DNA of 64,000 nucleotides from Candidatus Woesearchaeota archaeon. GTDB lineage: Archaea; Nanobdellota; Nanobdellia; Woesearchaeales; ARS49. The stretch spans positions 1-64,000 of the forward strand of contig JAHWHY010000002.1 in the NCBI GenBank assembly GCA_019323015.1. The letters run 5' to 3'. Position numbers and translations under genes: made by a program. The notes below the pieces were generated by a model, which had not been told where the DNA came from, ran no database searches, and was given only the letters and a program-made list of their open reading frames with translations. Positions 51,359 through 60,823 of the stretch are shown piece by piece (the first letter of the stretch is position 1; every line of letters starts with the position of its first letter).

Positions 51359-54300
51359 GAGCAAAGTCAAGGATTCAGTTGATTGCCTTGTTTATGATAG
51401 TTTTAGTTCTCGCGCTTCCTTTTGCTTTTGCACAGAACATGTCTGATGTTAATCAGACTTCTGTTCCTGAAACCCTTTCTTTGGAGATTTCTGTAAATCC
51501 TGTCAGCAAGGACAAGTATGTTGAGGTGAACGGCACTACTGCCCCTAATGCGCGTCTTGAGTATTACATAGGCCCTACAAAAGTAAAGGTCAGCAGGGCT
51601 AAGCAAGACGGCACTTTTACGACAACAAGGGTTCCTATGATAAAGAAAGGGGATAATGATTTGCTGGTTAAGGCTTCTATTGAGGATAAAACTGCGCAAA
51701 AGTCTTTTACAGTGCTTTATGACCCTGTGCCTCCTGACTTGAATGTTTCTTCAATTCCTGAGTTTACCACAAAGACTTCGCTTGAGGTGCATGGTGATGT
51801 TTCAGAGCCTGTGGTGGTTAAGTATACGAGTTATCCTAAGAAGGATTCTGATGCTCCTTCTGAAGTGGGTGGCCTGGAGATAAGGGATGTTAAGGATAAT
51901 CAGGTTACTATGGTGTGGACTCCTTCAGATGCTCTTGATTTGCTGGAGTATGCTGTTTACAGGGATGACACAAGGGTTGGTGTTGCGCGTTCTGCTATTT
52001 TTGTTGACAATAATGTTGCCAGTGGAAAAGAATACACTTACAGGGTGAGTGCTGTTGACACGAGCTGTAATGAGGGTGTAAAGTCTGCACCTAAGAAGGC
52101 AGAGACTTCTTCTGGCGGAAGTCCTGAGGAAAAGGCAGTTGCTGTTCCCTTGAGCTGTGTTCCTGCTTATGAGTCTCTTGATACTGCTGTTCCTTTTGAT
52201 ATTACTTTGTCCTTGCAGGCTGGCGGTAATGTTGTTGAGATTATTGCTTCTGACAAGGCAGGTAATACTGCGAAGATTGAGAAGCTTGTCACTGTTGATA
52301 CAGGTCCTCCGCAGTTTATCACCACTAATCTTGATAATATAGGCACTACTTATATTCCTGAGGTGACTGTTCGAGGTAATCTTTCTGAGAAAGGCACTGT
52401 TTTTGTTTATATTAATAATGAGAAAAACCCGAGTCATTTTGGGACTACAAATGATCAGGGTGGTTTTGAGATACCTGTAAAGCTGAAGTCTGATGTTAAG
52501 GTGGAGTCTGGCCAGGCTGCAGAGCTGGATACTGGTGTTGGCTGGCAGAACAAGATTAAGCTGAAGGCAGTTGATCTTGCAGGCCAGGAAGCCTGGTATC
52601 CTGGGCAGCAGCAGACTAAAGATGTTGTTTGGGCTATTTGCGGTTATGGTTCATGGTTTGATTTTGATGTTGAAGAGGTTACTCCAGAGACACTTACTCC
52701 TCGGTTGTTGATGCAGGGCATTCAGCAGGTTGGTGTTCCTTTTACACTGAAGTATATTGGGGGCCAGGATGATGCAGAGATTGCTGGTGTTGTCAATGCT
52801 GTTCCTGTTCGCATATCTGCTGACCTTGAGGATTCTTTTGATAATGACAAGATAAGTGCTTCTCAGGTTTGGATAAAGCCAAGGCCTGGTGTCAAGGGTG
52901 TCTGGGATGGTTATGTTCAGATTAATTTTGCAGAGTGGCCTGTTGACCAGCTTGAGCTTGAGGGCAATGAGACTGCTGCTGCTATTGAAGAGGGCATCAG
53001 CAATTGGAGAAAAGGCACAGAGCATTTTCATGAGGCAGGCGTGTCTGAAAGAGGTGTTTATCTTAAGCCTGGCTGTCTTAATCCTTTGCTTGGCTGTGTA
53101 AAGCTTTATCTTGAAATAGATATTCCTTTAAAGGAAAAAAGCAGGATTTATGACCCGAACACTCAGCAGGAAAGGTTTGAGTGGAAGACTGTGAGGCAGA
53201 GGAACTGTCTTCCATTGGTGCTTGATATTGACCAGGTCATTCCTCCTGATGTCATCAGAAAAGATGCTTTGGAAGGCACTTCGCAGTTTTTGGGAAATGC
53301 CATTGATTTTATTGATGAGATTCTTGATCCTTTGTATACTTTTACTGAGAACATGGTTTACTTGTGCACAGCTGCTGCTGCAACCTTGTTCATAATGAGT
53401 CTTGCAAAAAGAGTTACCTGCAGTCCTGTTCTTGAGGCAATTGGTCTTTCAGAGAAGTTTGACCCTGAGATTGCCAGTGCCGGCCTTTGCCAGATGGCTT
53501 ATGGGGGTCCGGAAGAGCAGGAAACAGATGAGTACCAGAATGAGGCAAAAAAATTAAATCTTAAGAAGACAGATATGTACAAAAGCTGTAATTCCTGTCA
53601 AGACATGCTGCAGGCTTACCGTGATGTTTTGCAGGATTTTTACCAGCCTATCTGTGACAGGATTGCCTGTCCAAGTGCTCCTACTGTTCAAAAGTATATT
53701 ATTGACAAAAGAGGCTCTACAAAGAAGATAACAACAAACATCAAGAATCTTAAGGTTGATGACAAGCCAGACACAACAAGACAGGACTGGATTATTAAAG
53801 AATGGGGTGTCAAGGGTGATGTTTATTCTGGCAGTGGCTGCGGCTTCAAGGATTTAGTCAGCACTAGTTATACTGTTTCAAAGGCAGAGCCAAAGCCTGT
53901 TGAATCATTGCCTACTGAGGAAGAAAAAGAAGCTAAACAAGAAGTCCTGCAGGAAGAAATGGCACAAACAGGAACCCCTACAGAACCAGCGTCATTGCAA
54001 GGTGCTGAATCAAATATTCCTGATTTAAATTTTGTGACAGGTGCAATGCCAATGGATGTTGTTGGTGCTTTTGCAACTGGTTCTGCTATTGCAAGTGCAA
54101 ATGCAAAGGATAACAAGCCTGCTGCTGCTGGTTCAGTAAGTAAAGGAACTGCAAGTCCTCATGCTAACAAGATTTGTGGTATTGATATTGGAAAAGCTCC
54201 TTTAAGCGGCACTGGCGGCAAAATAGGCATAAAAGATATTTATGAGATTTACAAGGGGGATTATAAGGAATTAAAGGAAAAGTGTACAAAGCCTTCTTTC

Positions 54301-57300
54301 CATCCTGCCTGTCCATTCTGTTGTGGTATTGATTACATGTGGGAGTGGAACAGTGCTTGTGGTGTTGGTAATTTCCTTGGAATCACAAATGCTGGTCTTG
54401 ATATTGATACTTATGATGAGTTAAAGCACAGCACAAAGCTTGCTGCTGAGAAAGTCGGCCGCGGTGATGATATTGGCGGTGATGGATTGTTAGGTATTTT
54501 TAATTCCTTGTCAGGCTTCTGCACAGCAGATGGAAACCCTACGCCTGATATTGTGAGCACTCACCTGAATTTTAATCCTAAGATTCAGGAGGCAGAAGAG
54601 AACTTGATGCAGGTTTTTGTGTTCCCAAATGCTGCAAGAATCGATAGTGGTGATGATTTCAAGTACCTGGTTTACAGGGGTTATCTTGCAAAGAAATTTG
54701 TTATTGAGAATGCTGTGAAAGAAAAAGGCAAGAAATATGACTTGTATAGTTTCTCAAGCACATTGAGTGCTGTCAAGGAAAAAGATCTTACTAAGTATTT
54801 CGAGCATCTTGGCACTGATAAAGAGGCTGCTGATAAAAAGGCATTTGCTACAGAACTGTGCAAGCCATTGGGTAATTCTAAATTTACTGGAAGCAAGTCC
54901 TGCTCTGCAAGGGCTCCTGAGGTTTTTGAAAAAGTTAAGGCGCATATAAGTACTGTTGATGAAGAGTATATAATAAGGCCTGATTCAAGCATAATCAACA
55001 GCGTAAGATGTATCTGCCTGAGCTCGCTTATTGCTTTCTTAGAGCAGTGGAGGCAGATTGCTCAGGCTATCAAGAACTGCATTGATACAATTATCCTTAC
55101 TGGTGATGGTGAAGAGGGCATGTGCAGGTCAATGTTGAGCAATTATGTTTGTGATTTGTTGTGGGAGATTATTACTTGTTTTGCAAATAAGTGGAGCAAG
55201 CCGACTGGTACAAGGATTAGTGGTGACGTTGGTCCTGGTGATGTTCTTGGCTTGGTTACTGGTGCTGGTACAGATGTCTCAAATCAGGTTAAGGGAAGGT
55301 ATGGCGAGACAGCAATGTTTAATGCAATGTTTAATGAGAAAGAGATTGTGCATGGCTTGTGTTTCCTTGCGTTTGGTCTTGAGTGGAATCTTGATGTTAG
55401 TGCTATGGTCAAGCAGAGCATTGAGTCTGTTCCTGTTGAGACAATGGTGCTTGGCCCTGCTCCTGCGCAGGCAAGGTTTATTGCCTGGAATCCTGTAACT
55501 AATCCGCGGGGCTTGACTACATGGGAGTATCATTTTGGCTTGATGATTTCAGCTGGTGCTGACATTAACACAAGGGTTAAGCTGAAGTGCAGTACTGGCT
55601 TTGGATGCAGTGAGGCAGACGGCTTTGTCGGCGGAGAGTGTGACTGCAACAAGCTTGGCTCTGAAAAGATTATCTCTATTAATCCTACGTGCAAGCCTGC
55701 GTGGAAAGGAAGGCTTAACAAGAATGAGCTTGCAAGTTATGATTGCTCTTATCTTGTTCAGGCAGGCAAGTACAGGTATGACACTATTATTTTTGAGTAT
55801 GACTGGCAGGATCCTGGAACAAAGCAAAAAAGGTCTGATACCTCAGAAGCTTCATTGAACAGGATTGGCGCGTCTCCTCCTGCTTTCTGTAATTTTGATT
55901 TGTTAAGCTTGAGTTTCAGGTGCAAGTTTGGGGAATCCCCTAGCGGGATAAAGATTGAGAAAGTAGAACCGCAGTATGGGTATAAAACAAAGAGTGACAA
56001 GCCGGTTTTTGCAATGGATGAAGACCTTGAGTTTGAGTTAAGTGTTGTGCAGGTCATGCCTGATGTTGCTGAAGAGCAGCAGCAGGGCATCAAGTATTTG
56101 GGTTATAAGGTCCTGAATTCTGAAAACAAGGTTGTTGCAGAGCTTGACCCAAGAACAGGGGAGTTTGCGCAGCATTATCAGTTCAAGACAGACGGTGCTT
56201 ACAAGCAAAAAGTAGAGGTCAGGAGAGGCACTCAAACCACTTGGGAGAATTCTTTTGCAAAAGGCGGAGGAACAAGTGGTTCAAGATACCAGGTTGAGCC
56301 TAGGTCAGATGATATTCCTGTCCTGAATAAGATAAAAGCAGACCCTTCAAAATACATTGATGGAATCAGCATAACAGCAACCAAGGATGGCAAGACAGTC
56401 ACTCCTGCTGCCAGCAAGAGATTCTTTGTCAGCATAATGGATAATGCTGTTGCAGCATATGAAGCTAAAGGAGCCACATCTTCTGGTTTGTTTACCAAGT
56501 CTGATGAAAATAGGCTTTTGGGAGACGTGCAGGAAGCAAAGGCTGGCCAGAAATATACTTTTACGCATATTGATGACAATAGCGGTATTAAATATGAGAT
56601 TTCTTTCAGGCTCAAGACCATTGACTTTGGAAGTGCAACAAACACCCAGTTCTTGATACAATATGTTGCTGGCAAGGCTTCTGGCGACCCTTGTGCAGGT
56701 GCTTTAGGCCAAAGAAGCCCTATGACCTGGAAGGTTACATTCACTTCTTATGATGCAGATAAGTATGGCAGGGTAACAGACCAAAAATCAGTTGATCCGA
56801 CAACAGGAGAAGTTCAGGAAAAAACAATTCCAATACAGGTTGTTTGTGATCCTAAACAAGAATTAAAAGCAAAAGGCGCAGAACCAACTCCTGTAACACC
56901 TGTTGCTGGACCAAAGATATCTTCAGTTGTACTCTTGCCAGAAGGCGTGAGAACTCGGGGTGACACGCTTGTGTCAGACAGTAAAAATGTGCTAATTGTT
57001 TCCAAAGACCAGGAAAATGTTTTACTGCAGGTCGTGCTCTCAGAGCCTGCTGATGAAGTCAAGGCAGACATTACATATGATTCAACCACAGTTTCATGGA
57101 CCTTGCAAAAAGATGCTTCAGAACCTAAAAAGTATGTTTCCGCTGAAAAACTAAACTTGAAAAGCGCTGCACTAAGCAAGATTGTAATTACAGTCAAGAA
57201 AGACAGTAAAGAAACTGACAGTAAAACATATGAGTTTGGTGAGGCAGAACCAACTCCTGCAGCTGCTGGACCAAAGATAGAATCCGCAAAATTAGGAGAT

Positions 57301-58824
57301 ATGGATTTAGTACCAGATAAGATGGCATATGTTCTTCCTGGAACTCAAACATTGTTTATTGCTGTTACAGACTACGCCACCAAAGTTGAGGTAGATGGTA
57401 CATTAATTAAAGGCGATTTAGAAAAACACCCTGGAATTAAAAATTTATTCATCAAAGAAATGATTGATATTAAGCCAAAACAATCAGATGAAGTAACAGT
57501 TACTGTTTATAAAGATGACAAAATAACTGATCAGAAAAAATATTTGTTTAGCGCCCCTTCTGATAAAATCGTAAATATGGAATTACTTGTAAGCTATAGC
57601 CCAGAAAGATATGACGGAATTAAGATGAAAAAAGAACAGACTGACAGTAAGTATGTTTTTTATATTGATAAATTAGAAGATAACTATGAATTAAAAATGT
57701 ATTTCGCAAATGGGACAGGCGTTAAGGTTAACGATGAAACTTTTAATACAGGCCCCCCAAATACTATTGCAGACAGCGGCAAAGGAAGCGAATTAGTAGG
57801 TCAGCAAATCCAAATAACTTTACTGGGCGAAGAAAACAAAGAGTTAGATACAGCGCAAGTTCATTATTTGGCTGCAGAAGAGGTTTCATCACGTGAAGCA
57901 GAATGGGATACAGATTGCGACGGCATTGAAAAATGCGAAGATTATACTTCTCTTCAATACAAAAAAGTATATGATCATAGTATACAAGAAGGCTGTGAAC
58001 AAAATAAGTGTAATGTGGAGGGTTTGTGTGGTTATAAACTTAATAAGTGTATTACAGTAGATTGTAGTAGAGTTGATGCTTGTACAGATTATACTGTTGC
58101 AGGGGAGTATGTTTGTGTTAATGATGCTTGTAAGAAAAGATTGTCTTGCTTGTGGAATCATGAAAAGAATATTTGTGCTCCAAAAAAAGGCATCATAGAA
58201 AGCATAACTTTGGGCGGCGTAGACTTAAAAGAAGAAGAGGAAGTTACTGTTCCAAAAACAGGAATGCAGGATTTAATAATTAAATTAAATCAAGAAGTTG
58301 ATAGGGTGTATGTTTATGGAAGTTATGGTGCTAGTCTTTTGATGGGTGATTTAAAGCAAAAAATAGATCCTACAACATATGGCCCAATGAAACTGAACTT
58401 GTCAAAAGTCATAACAGCACCAAAAGGCAGGAAATACGGCAATATAGGTGTGGATGTATACAAGGATGGGATGCAGATAGATCATAAGAGGGTTAGGTTT
58501 ACGGTTGTGCCTTTGAGTGTGGGTAGTTACTGGACTTCAATGAGCGTCTCTGACTGGACAGAATCTTCTGATTTATTACAGTTAGTAAAAATGTTGGATA
58601 CACAACCAGACCTGCTTCAATTCAAAATAATAACGGGTAAAAAAAAAGGCAGTGAAATCAATATACCTGTCAAAGAATTGGGTGTATTAGTTCCAGATCC
58701 TTGTTCAAGATTAACAGATTGTTCTGATTATGCTGTTAAGAATACTTGCTTTTACGATCCTTGCAGTTTTACTTGCCAATGGAACGATGCCACGAAGAAA
58801 TGTGAAAAAGGCTGGGCAGGATAA
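51355..58824 (+). CDS. Giant multidomain secreted protein, cassette C
   Basis: A 2489-residue protein and the largest in the window. It has a signal peptide (about 1-27, ending AFAQ), Ig-like domains, a fibronectin type III-like domain (about 168-250, VTMVWTPSDALDLLEYAVYRDD) and a hydrophobic segment near 665-685. An Ala/Gly/Pro-rich linker spans about 840-930. A Cys-rich part with VRCICLSSLIAFLEQW near 1217 corresponds to the CxC motif of the other giants. The C-terminal third carries three roughly 100-residue Ig-like repeats and two Cys-rich modules. No C-terminal anchor is seen. It overlaps the pilin-like gene and is one base from the next. Confidence 0.82.
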   Translation: MRAKSRIQLIALFMIVLVLALPFAFAQNMSDVNQTSVPETLSLEISVNPVSKDKYVEVNGTTAPNARLEYYIGPTKVKVSRAKQDGTFTTTRVPMIKKGDNDLLVKASIEDKTAQKSFTVLYDPVPPDLNVSSIPEFTTKTSLEVHGDVSEPVVVKYTSYPKKDSDAPSEVGGLEIRDVKDNQVTMVWTPSDALDLLEYAVYRDDTRVGVARSAIFVDNNVASGKEYTYRVSAVDTSCNEGVKSAPKKAETSSGGSPEEKAVAVPLSCVPAYESLDTAVPFDITLSLQAGGNVVEIIASDKAGNTAKIEKLVTVDTGPPQFITTNLDNIGTTYIPEVTVRGNLSEKGTVFVYINNEKNPSHFGTTNDQGGFEIPVKLKSDVKVESGQAAELDTGVGWQNKIKLKAVDLAGQEAWYPGQQQTKDVVWAICGYGSWFDFDVEEVTPETLTPRLLMQGIQQVGVPFTLKYIGGQDDAEIAGVVNAVPVRISADLEDSFDNDKISASQVWIKPRPGVKGVWDGYVQINFAEWPVDQLELEGNETAAAIEEGISNWRKGTEHFHEAGVSERGVYLKPGCLNPLLGCVKLYLEIDIPLKEKSRIYDPNTQQERFEWKTVRQRNCLPLVLDIDQVIPPDVIRKDALEGTSQFLGNAIDFIDEILDPLYTFTENMVYLCTAAAATLFIMSLAKRVTCSPVLEAIGLSEKFDPEIASAGLCQMAYGGPEEQETDEYQNEAKKLNLKKTDMYKSCNSCQDMLQAYRDVLQDFYQPICDRIACPSAPTVQKYIIDKRGSTKKITTNIKNLKVDDKPDTTRQDWIIKEWGVKGDVYSGSGCGFKDLVSTSYTVSKAEPKPVESLPTEEEKEAKQEVLQEEMAQTGTPTEPASLQGAESNIPDLNFVTGAMPMDVVGAFATGSAIASANAKDNKPAAAGSVSKGTASPHANKICGIDIGKAPLSGTGGKIGIKDIYEIYKGDYKELKEKCTKPSFHPACPFCCGIDYMWEWNSACGVGNFLGITNAGLDIDTYDELKHSTKLAAEKVGRGDDIGGDGLLGIFNSLSGFCTADGNPTPDIVSTHLNFNPKIQEAEENLMQVFVFPNAARIDSGDDFKYLVYRGYLAKKFVIENAVKEKGKKYDLYSFSSTLSAVKEKDLTKYFEHLGTDKEAADKKAFATELCKPLGNSKFTGSKSCSARAPEVFEKVKAHISTVDEEYIIRPDSSIINSVRCICLSSLIAFLEQWRQIAQAIKNCIDTIILTGDGEEGMCRSMLSNYVCDLLWEIITCFANKWSKPTGTRISGDVGPGDVLGLVTGAGTDVSNQVKGRYGETAMFNAMFNEKEIVHGLCFLAFGLEWNLDVSAMVKQSIESVPVETMVLGPAPAQARFIAWNPVTNPRGLTTWEYHFGLMISAGADINTRVKLKCSTGFGCSEADGFVGGECDCNKLGSEKIISINPTCKPAWKGRLNKNELASYDCSYLVQAGKYRYDTIIFEYDWQDPGTKQKRSDTSEASLNRIGASPPAFCNFDLLSLSFRCKFGESPSGIKIEKVEPQYGYKTKSDKPVFAMDEDLEFELSVVQVMPDVAEEQQQGIKYLGYKVLNSENKVVAELDPRTGEFAQHYQFKTDGAYKQKVEVRRGTQTTWENSFAKGGGTSGSRYQVEPRSDDIPVLNKIKADPSKYIDGISITATKDGKTVTPAASKRFFVSIMDNAVAAYEAKGATSSGLFTKSDENRLLGDVQEAKAGQKYTFTHIDDNSGIKYEISFRLKTIDFGSATNTQFLIQYVAGKASGDPCAGALGQRSPMTWKVTFTSYDADKYGRVTDQKSVDPTTGEVQEKTIPIQVVCDPKQELKAKGAEPTPVTPVAGPKISSVVLLPEGVRTRGDTLVSDSKNVLIVSKDQENVLLQVVLSEPADEVKADITYDSTTVSWTLQKDASEPKKYVSAEKLNLKSAALSKIVITVKKDSKETDSKTYEFGEAEPTPAAAGPKIESAKLGDMDLVPDKMAYVLPGTQTLFIAVTDYATKVEVDGTLIKGDLEKHPGIKNLFIKEMIDIKPKQSDEVTVTVYKDDKITDQKKYLFSAPSDKIVNMELLVSYSPERYDGIKMKKEQTDSKYVFYIDKLEDNYELKMYFANGTGVKVNDETFNTGPPNTIADSGKGSELVGQQIQITLLGEENKELDTAQVHYLAAEEVSSREAEWDTDCDGIEKCEDYTSLQYKKVYDHSIQEGCEQNKCNVEGLCGYKLNKCITVDCSRVDACTDYTVAGEYVCVNDACKKRLSCLWNHEKNICAPKKGIIESITLGGVDLKEEEEVTVPKTGMQDLIIKLNQEVDRVYVYGSYGASLLMGDLKQKIDPTTYGPMKLNLSKVITAPKGRKYGNIGVDVYKDGMQIDHKRVRFTVVPLSVGSYWTSMSVSDWTESSDLLQLVKMLDTQPDLLQFKIITGKKKGSEINIPVKELGVLVPDPCSRLTDCSDYAVKNTCFYDPCSFTCQWNDATKKCEKGWAG
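56905..58820 (+). repeat. Ig-like and Cys-rich repeats coded in the giant's C-terminus
   Basis: Three beta-sandwich repeats begin GPKISSVVL (about 56905), GPKIESAKL (about 57268) and GIIESITLGG (about 58185), each ending in a pattern like V-x-VYKD-x-K-x-x-D-x-K-x-Y-x-F. Two Cys-rich modules (about 57910-58180 and 58695-58820) share C-x-DY, then C-x(2,3)-D-x-C and CLWNHEKNIC or CQWNDATKKC. The alternating layout suggests duplicated extracellular modules. Confidence 0.65.
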
Positions 58825-58825
58825 A

Positions 58826-59641
58826 ATGCCATCTAAACTCTTCCTATCCCAACTAAAACCTGCATTTAATCTTTGTAAAAAAAACAAAGGTTTCTTCCTA
58901 TTATCTTGTTTCATTGACCTTGTTTTCTTCTTGATATTGTTGGCTGTGAATTATTTTTTTCTTATGAGTGTTAAGGATTTTATTGTTGGGTTTATTGATG
59001 CTGTTCAGGAGAATTTTGCAGGTGTTTTGGAAAAAAACCTTACTGTGATTTCTCCTGGTATGATTAAGACTCCTGAGTTAATGAGTGCGTATCATTTGAT
59101 ACTTAAGTATGTTGTTGTTTTTGTGTTGATTGCTTTGCTTGTCTGGATTGTTTTCAAGGGGATTAATTGGTTTATTGCGAATAGATTGATAAGAAAAGTT
59201 AAGCCAGGGGATTTCATCAAAAGATTTATTGCTCACACTTTTCTTGCCTGCATCTGTTTATTTATTATCATGGTTATTGCAACTAATCTTGTTGCTTATT
59301 CTTCTTCTAGCTTTCTTCCTTTGTTTGGCTCAACTACTGCAAGGTTTATCACGCTTGTTTTAATCTGGCTTCTTTCTTACTTCCTTGCTGTTTCATACTC
59401 AACAAACTTGACTTGTAAAGAACTCATGAAAGCAGGAATTAAGCATTACAAAGAGCTAGTTCCTGCGCATTTATTCATTTTCATTGGTTTTCTTTTGTTG
59501 TCTTATCTTACTGTGGAGTCAATCAAGCTTGATTTCTGGGCTCCTGTTTTCTTTGCTTTAATCATAACAATCCCCTTCGTGACATATGGAAGAATTTATA
59601 TAGTAGTAGTTGTAAATAAAGTGTTAAAAAGAGGACGATGA
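58826..59641 (+). CDS. Polytopic membrane protein, cassette C
   Basis: A 271-residue protein with about six membrane helices. It begins MPSKLFLSQLKPAFNLCKKN, then GFFLLSCFIDLVFFLILL. The FKGINWFIANRLIRK segment matches FKGLAW and FRGLIW in cassettes A and B. ATG 58826 is one base after the stop of the giant gene; the longer open frame upstream is a shadow of that gene. Its last bases overlap the next start (ATGA). Confidence 0.75.
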   Translation: MPSKLFLSQLKPAFNLCKKNKGFFLLSCFIDLVFFLILLAVNYFFLMSVKDFIVGFIDAVQENFAGVLEKNLTVISPGMIKTPELMSAYHLILKYVVVFVLIALLVWIVFKGINWFIANRLIRKVKPGDFIKRFIAHTFLACICLFIIMVIATNLVAYSSSSFLPLFGSTTARFITLVLIWLLSYFLAVSYSTNLTCKELMKAGIKHYKELVPAHLFIFIGFLLLSYLTVESIKLDFWAPVFFALIITIPFVTYGRIYIVVVVNKVLKRGR

Positions 59642-60228
59642 GAGCTGAATCATTTTTTATGGTTATTGTTGGCATCTTTGCATTAGTTATTGTAGTGCAC
59701 AGTACTCCGACAGGCATGGCTATGAAGCAGCCGTTTAGTATTTTTATTCCTGGCGGCTTGGATATCCGTGATTTGATTATTCCTGGTGCAGGCCAGGCTG
59801 TTCAGGTTGAGATGCCTTCTGCTGCAGGCGGTGTTCCTGACTGGAACAATTTAAGGCCGGTTAATGTTGAGTTTTATGCTGACAGCATCATGGTTCCTCC
59901 TGTGATGAATGAATATAATTTTTTGCCTTTGAAAAAGGATGATATGAGGACTTTTTCAGGCAAGTTTGGCCCGTATTCAGAGGATTACAGAAAATATTTT
60001 TATGTAGAGCTTTGTTCATATGTCCTCTCCCAGCCAGAGATGTTTGGTTGTGAAAAAATAAGGGACTTGAATTTCATGGATGGGTATATTACCTTTGCGA
60101 GAGGTTACGACTATGACGAGTTTATTGCTGGTTTGGCTATGCGGAATTTTGGTGCTTATTATGTTGTACAAAGCACAGAATTCGGTCCGTTAGCTACAAG
60201 TAACAAGGCTGTGATTAATTTAGTTTAA
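59638..60228 (+). CDS. Small membrane-anchored secreted protein, cassette C
   Basis: A 196-residue protein with an N-terminal helix (about 6-21, FFMVIVGIFALVIVVHS) and a soluble exterior without repeats. It contains a single Cys pair (LCSYVLSQPEMFGC). Its sequence suggests a folded beta/alpha domain (YITFARGYDYDEFIAGL) but no family is recognised. It is the last gene of cassette C, analogous in position to the 163-residue protein of cassette A. A 145-base gap without obvious features follows. Confidence 0.65.
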   Translation: MRAESFFMVIVGIFALVIVVHSTPTGMAMKQPFSIFIPGGLDIRDLIIPGAGQAVQVEMPSAAGGVPDWNNLRPVNVEFYADSIMVPPVMNEYNFLPLKKDDMRTFSGKFGPYSEDYRKYFYVELCSYVLSQPEMFGCEKIRDLNFMDGYITFARGYDYDEFIAGLAMRNFGAYYVVQSTEFGPLATSNKAVINLV

Positions 60229-60373
60229 ATTCCGAGAAAACTGAAAAATTTACGATTTCTTATTTATATGCCGGAGTGTGCTTGTTTTTTTCTGAAAATA
60301 TTTTAATCTGCTTGAAATATTTCCGGATTTTAAGCAAAAACGCATTTTAATATCAAAATCAGTTTTTATTTCT

Positions 60374-60823
60374 ATGAGAGCAATAGCTACTGCAGGGATT
60401 ATTGCATGGTCTTTTTTTCTTACAGTTCCTTTCATTGGCAGGCAAATATATCGTGAGAATTTCAAGAAGCAGGAGTGTGTTGTTGAGAGTAAGGAAATTG
60501 TGCCTGATGAAAGTGTTCTTGAAAAGACTGTTTCAGATGTTAAGATTTCACTGCCTTGGAAAAAGTACAGCAATGTTGTTGACTGTTGTTCTGGAATATC
60601 TCCTTTTAGGGGTATTTGCTTTTTTATGAAGGATGATACAAGGGTTATTTATAAGTTTGATGCTGTGTCAGAGAAGTATCTTGACAAGTCTCTTGAAGTA
60701 TTGCAGATATGGGCGTCTGATGATCTTTACAGCATGTACAGGCATATTGATAAGAATAAGAATAGGATTATTGAAGCTTCTGAAGCAAAAGGCTTGTATG
60801 CTAGTCTTTCAGGGCAGAGGTAA
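60374..60823 (+). CDS. Small exported protein with EF-hand-like loop
   Basis: A 149-residue protein with an N-terminal hydrophobic segment (about 4-22) and a soluble part with a CCSGISPFRGIC cluster. Near the C-terminus DKNKNRIIEASE fits a Ca2+-binding EF-hand loop (Asp1, Asn3, Asn5, Ile8, Glu12), preceded and followed by helical residues. A single such loop is typical of dockerin-like or EF-hand-like motifs. A TTTTTATTT near 60363 is the probable TATA, so the transcript would be almost leaderless. It overlaps the convergent gene by 23 bases. Function unknown. Confidence 0.6.
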   Translation: MRAIATAGIIAWSFFLTVPFIGRQIYRENFKKQECVVESKEIVPDESVLEKTVSDVKISLPWKKYSNVVDCCSGISPFRGICFFMKDDTRVIYKFDAVSEKYLDKSLEVLQIWASDDLYSMYRHIDKNKNRIIEASEAKGLYASLSGQR

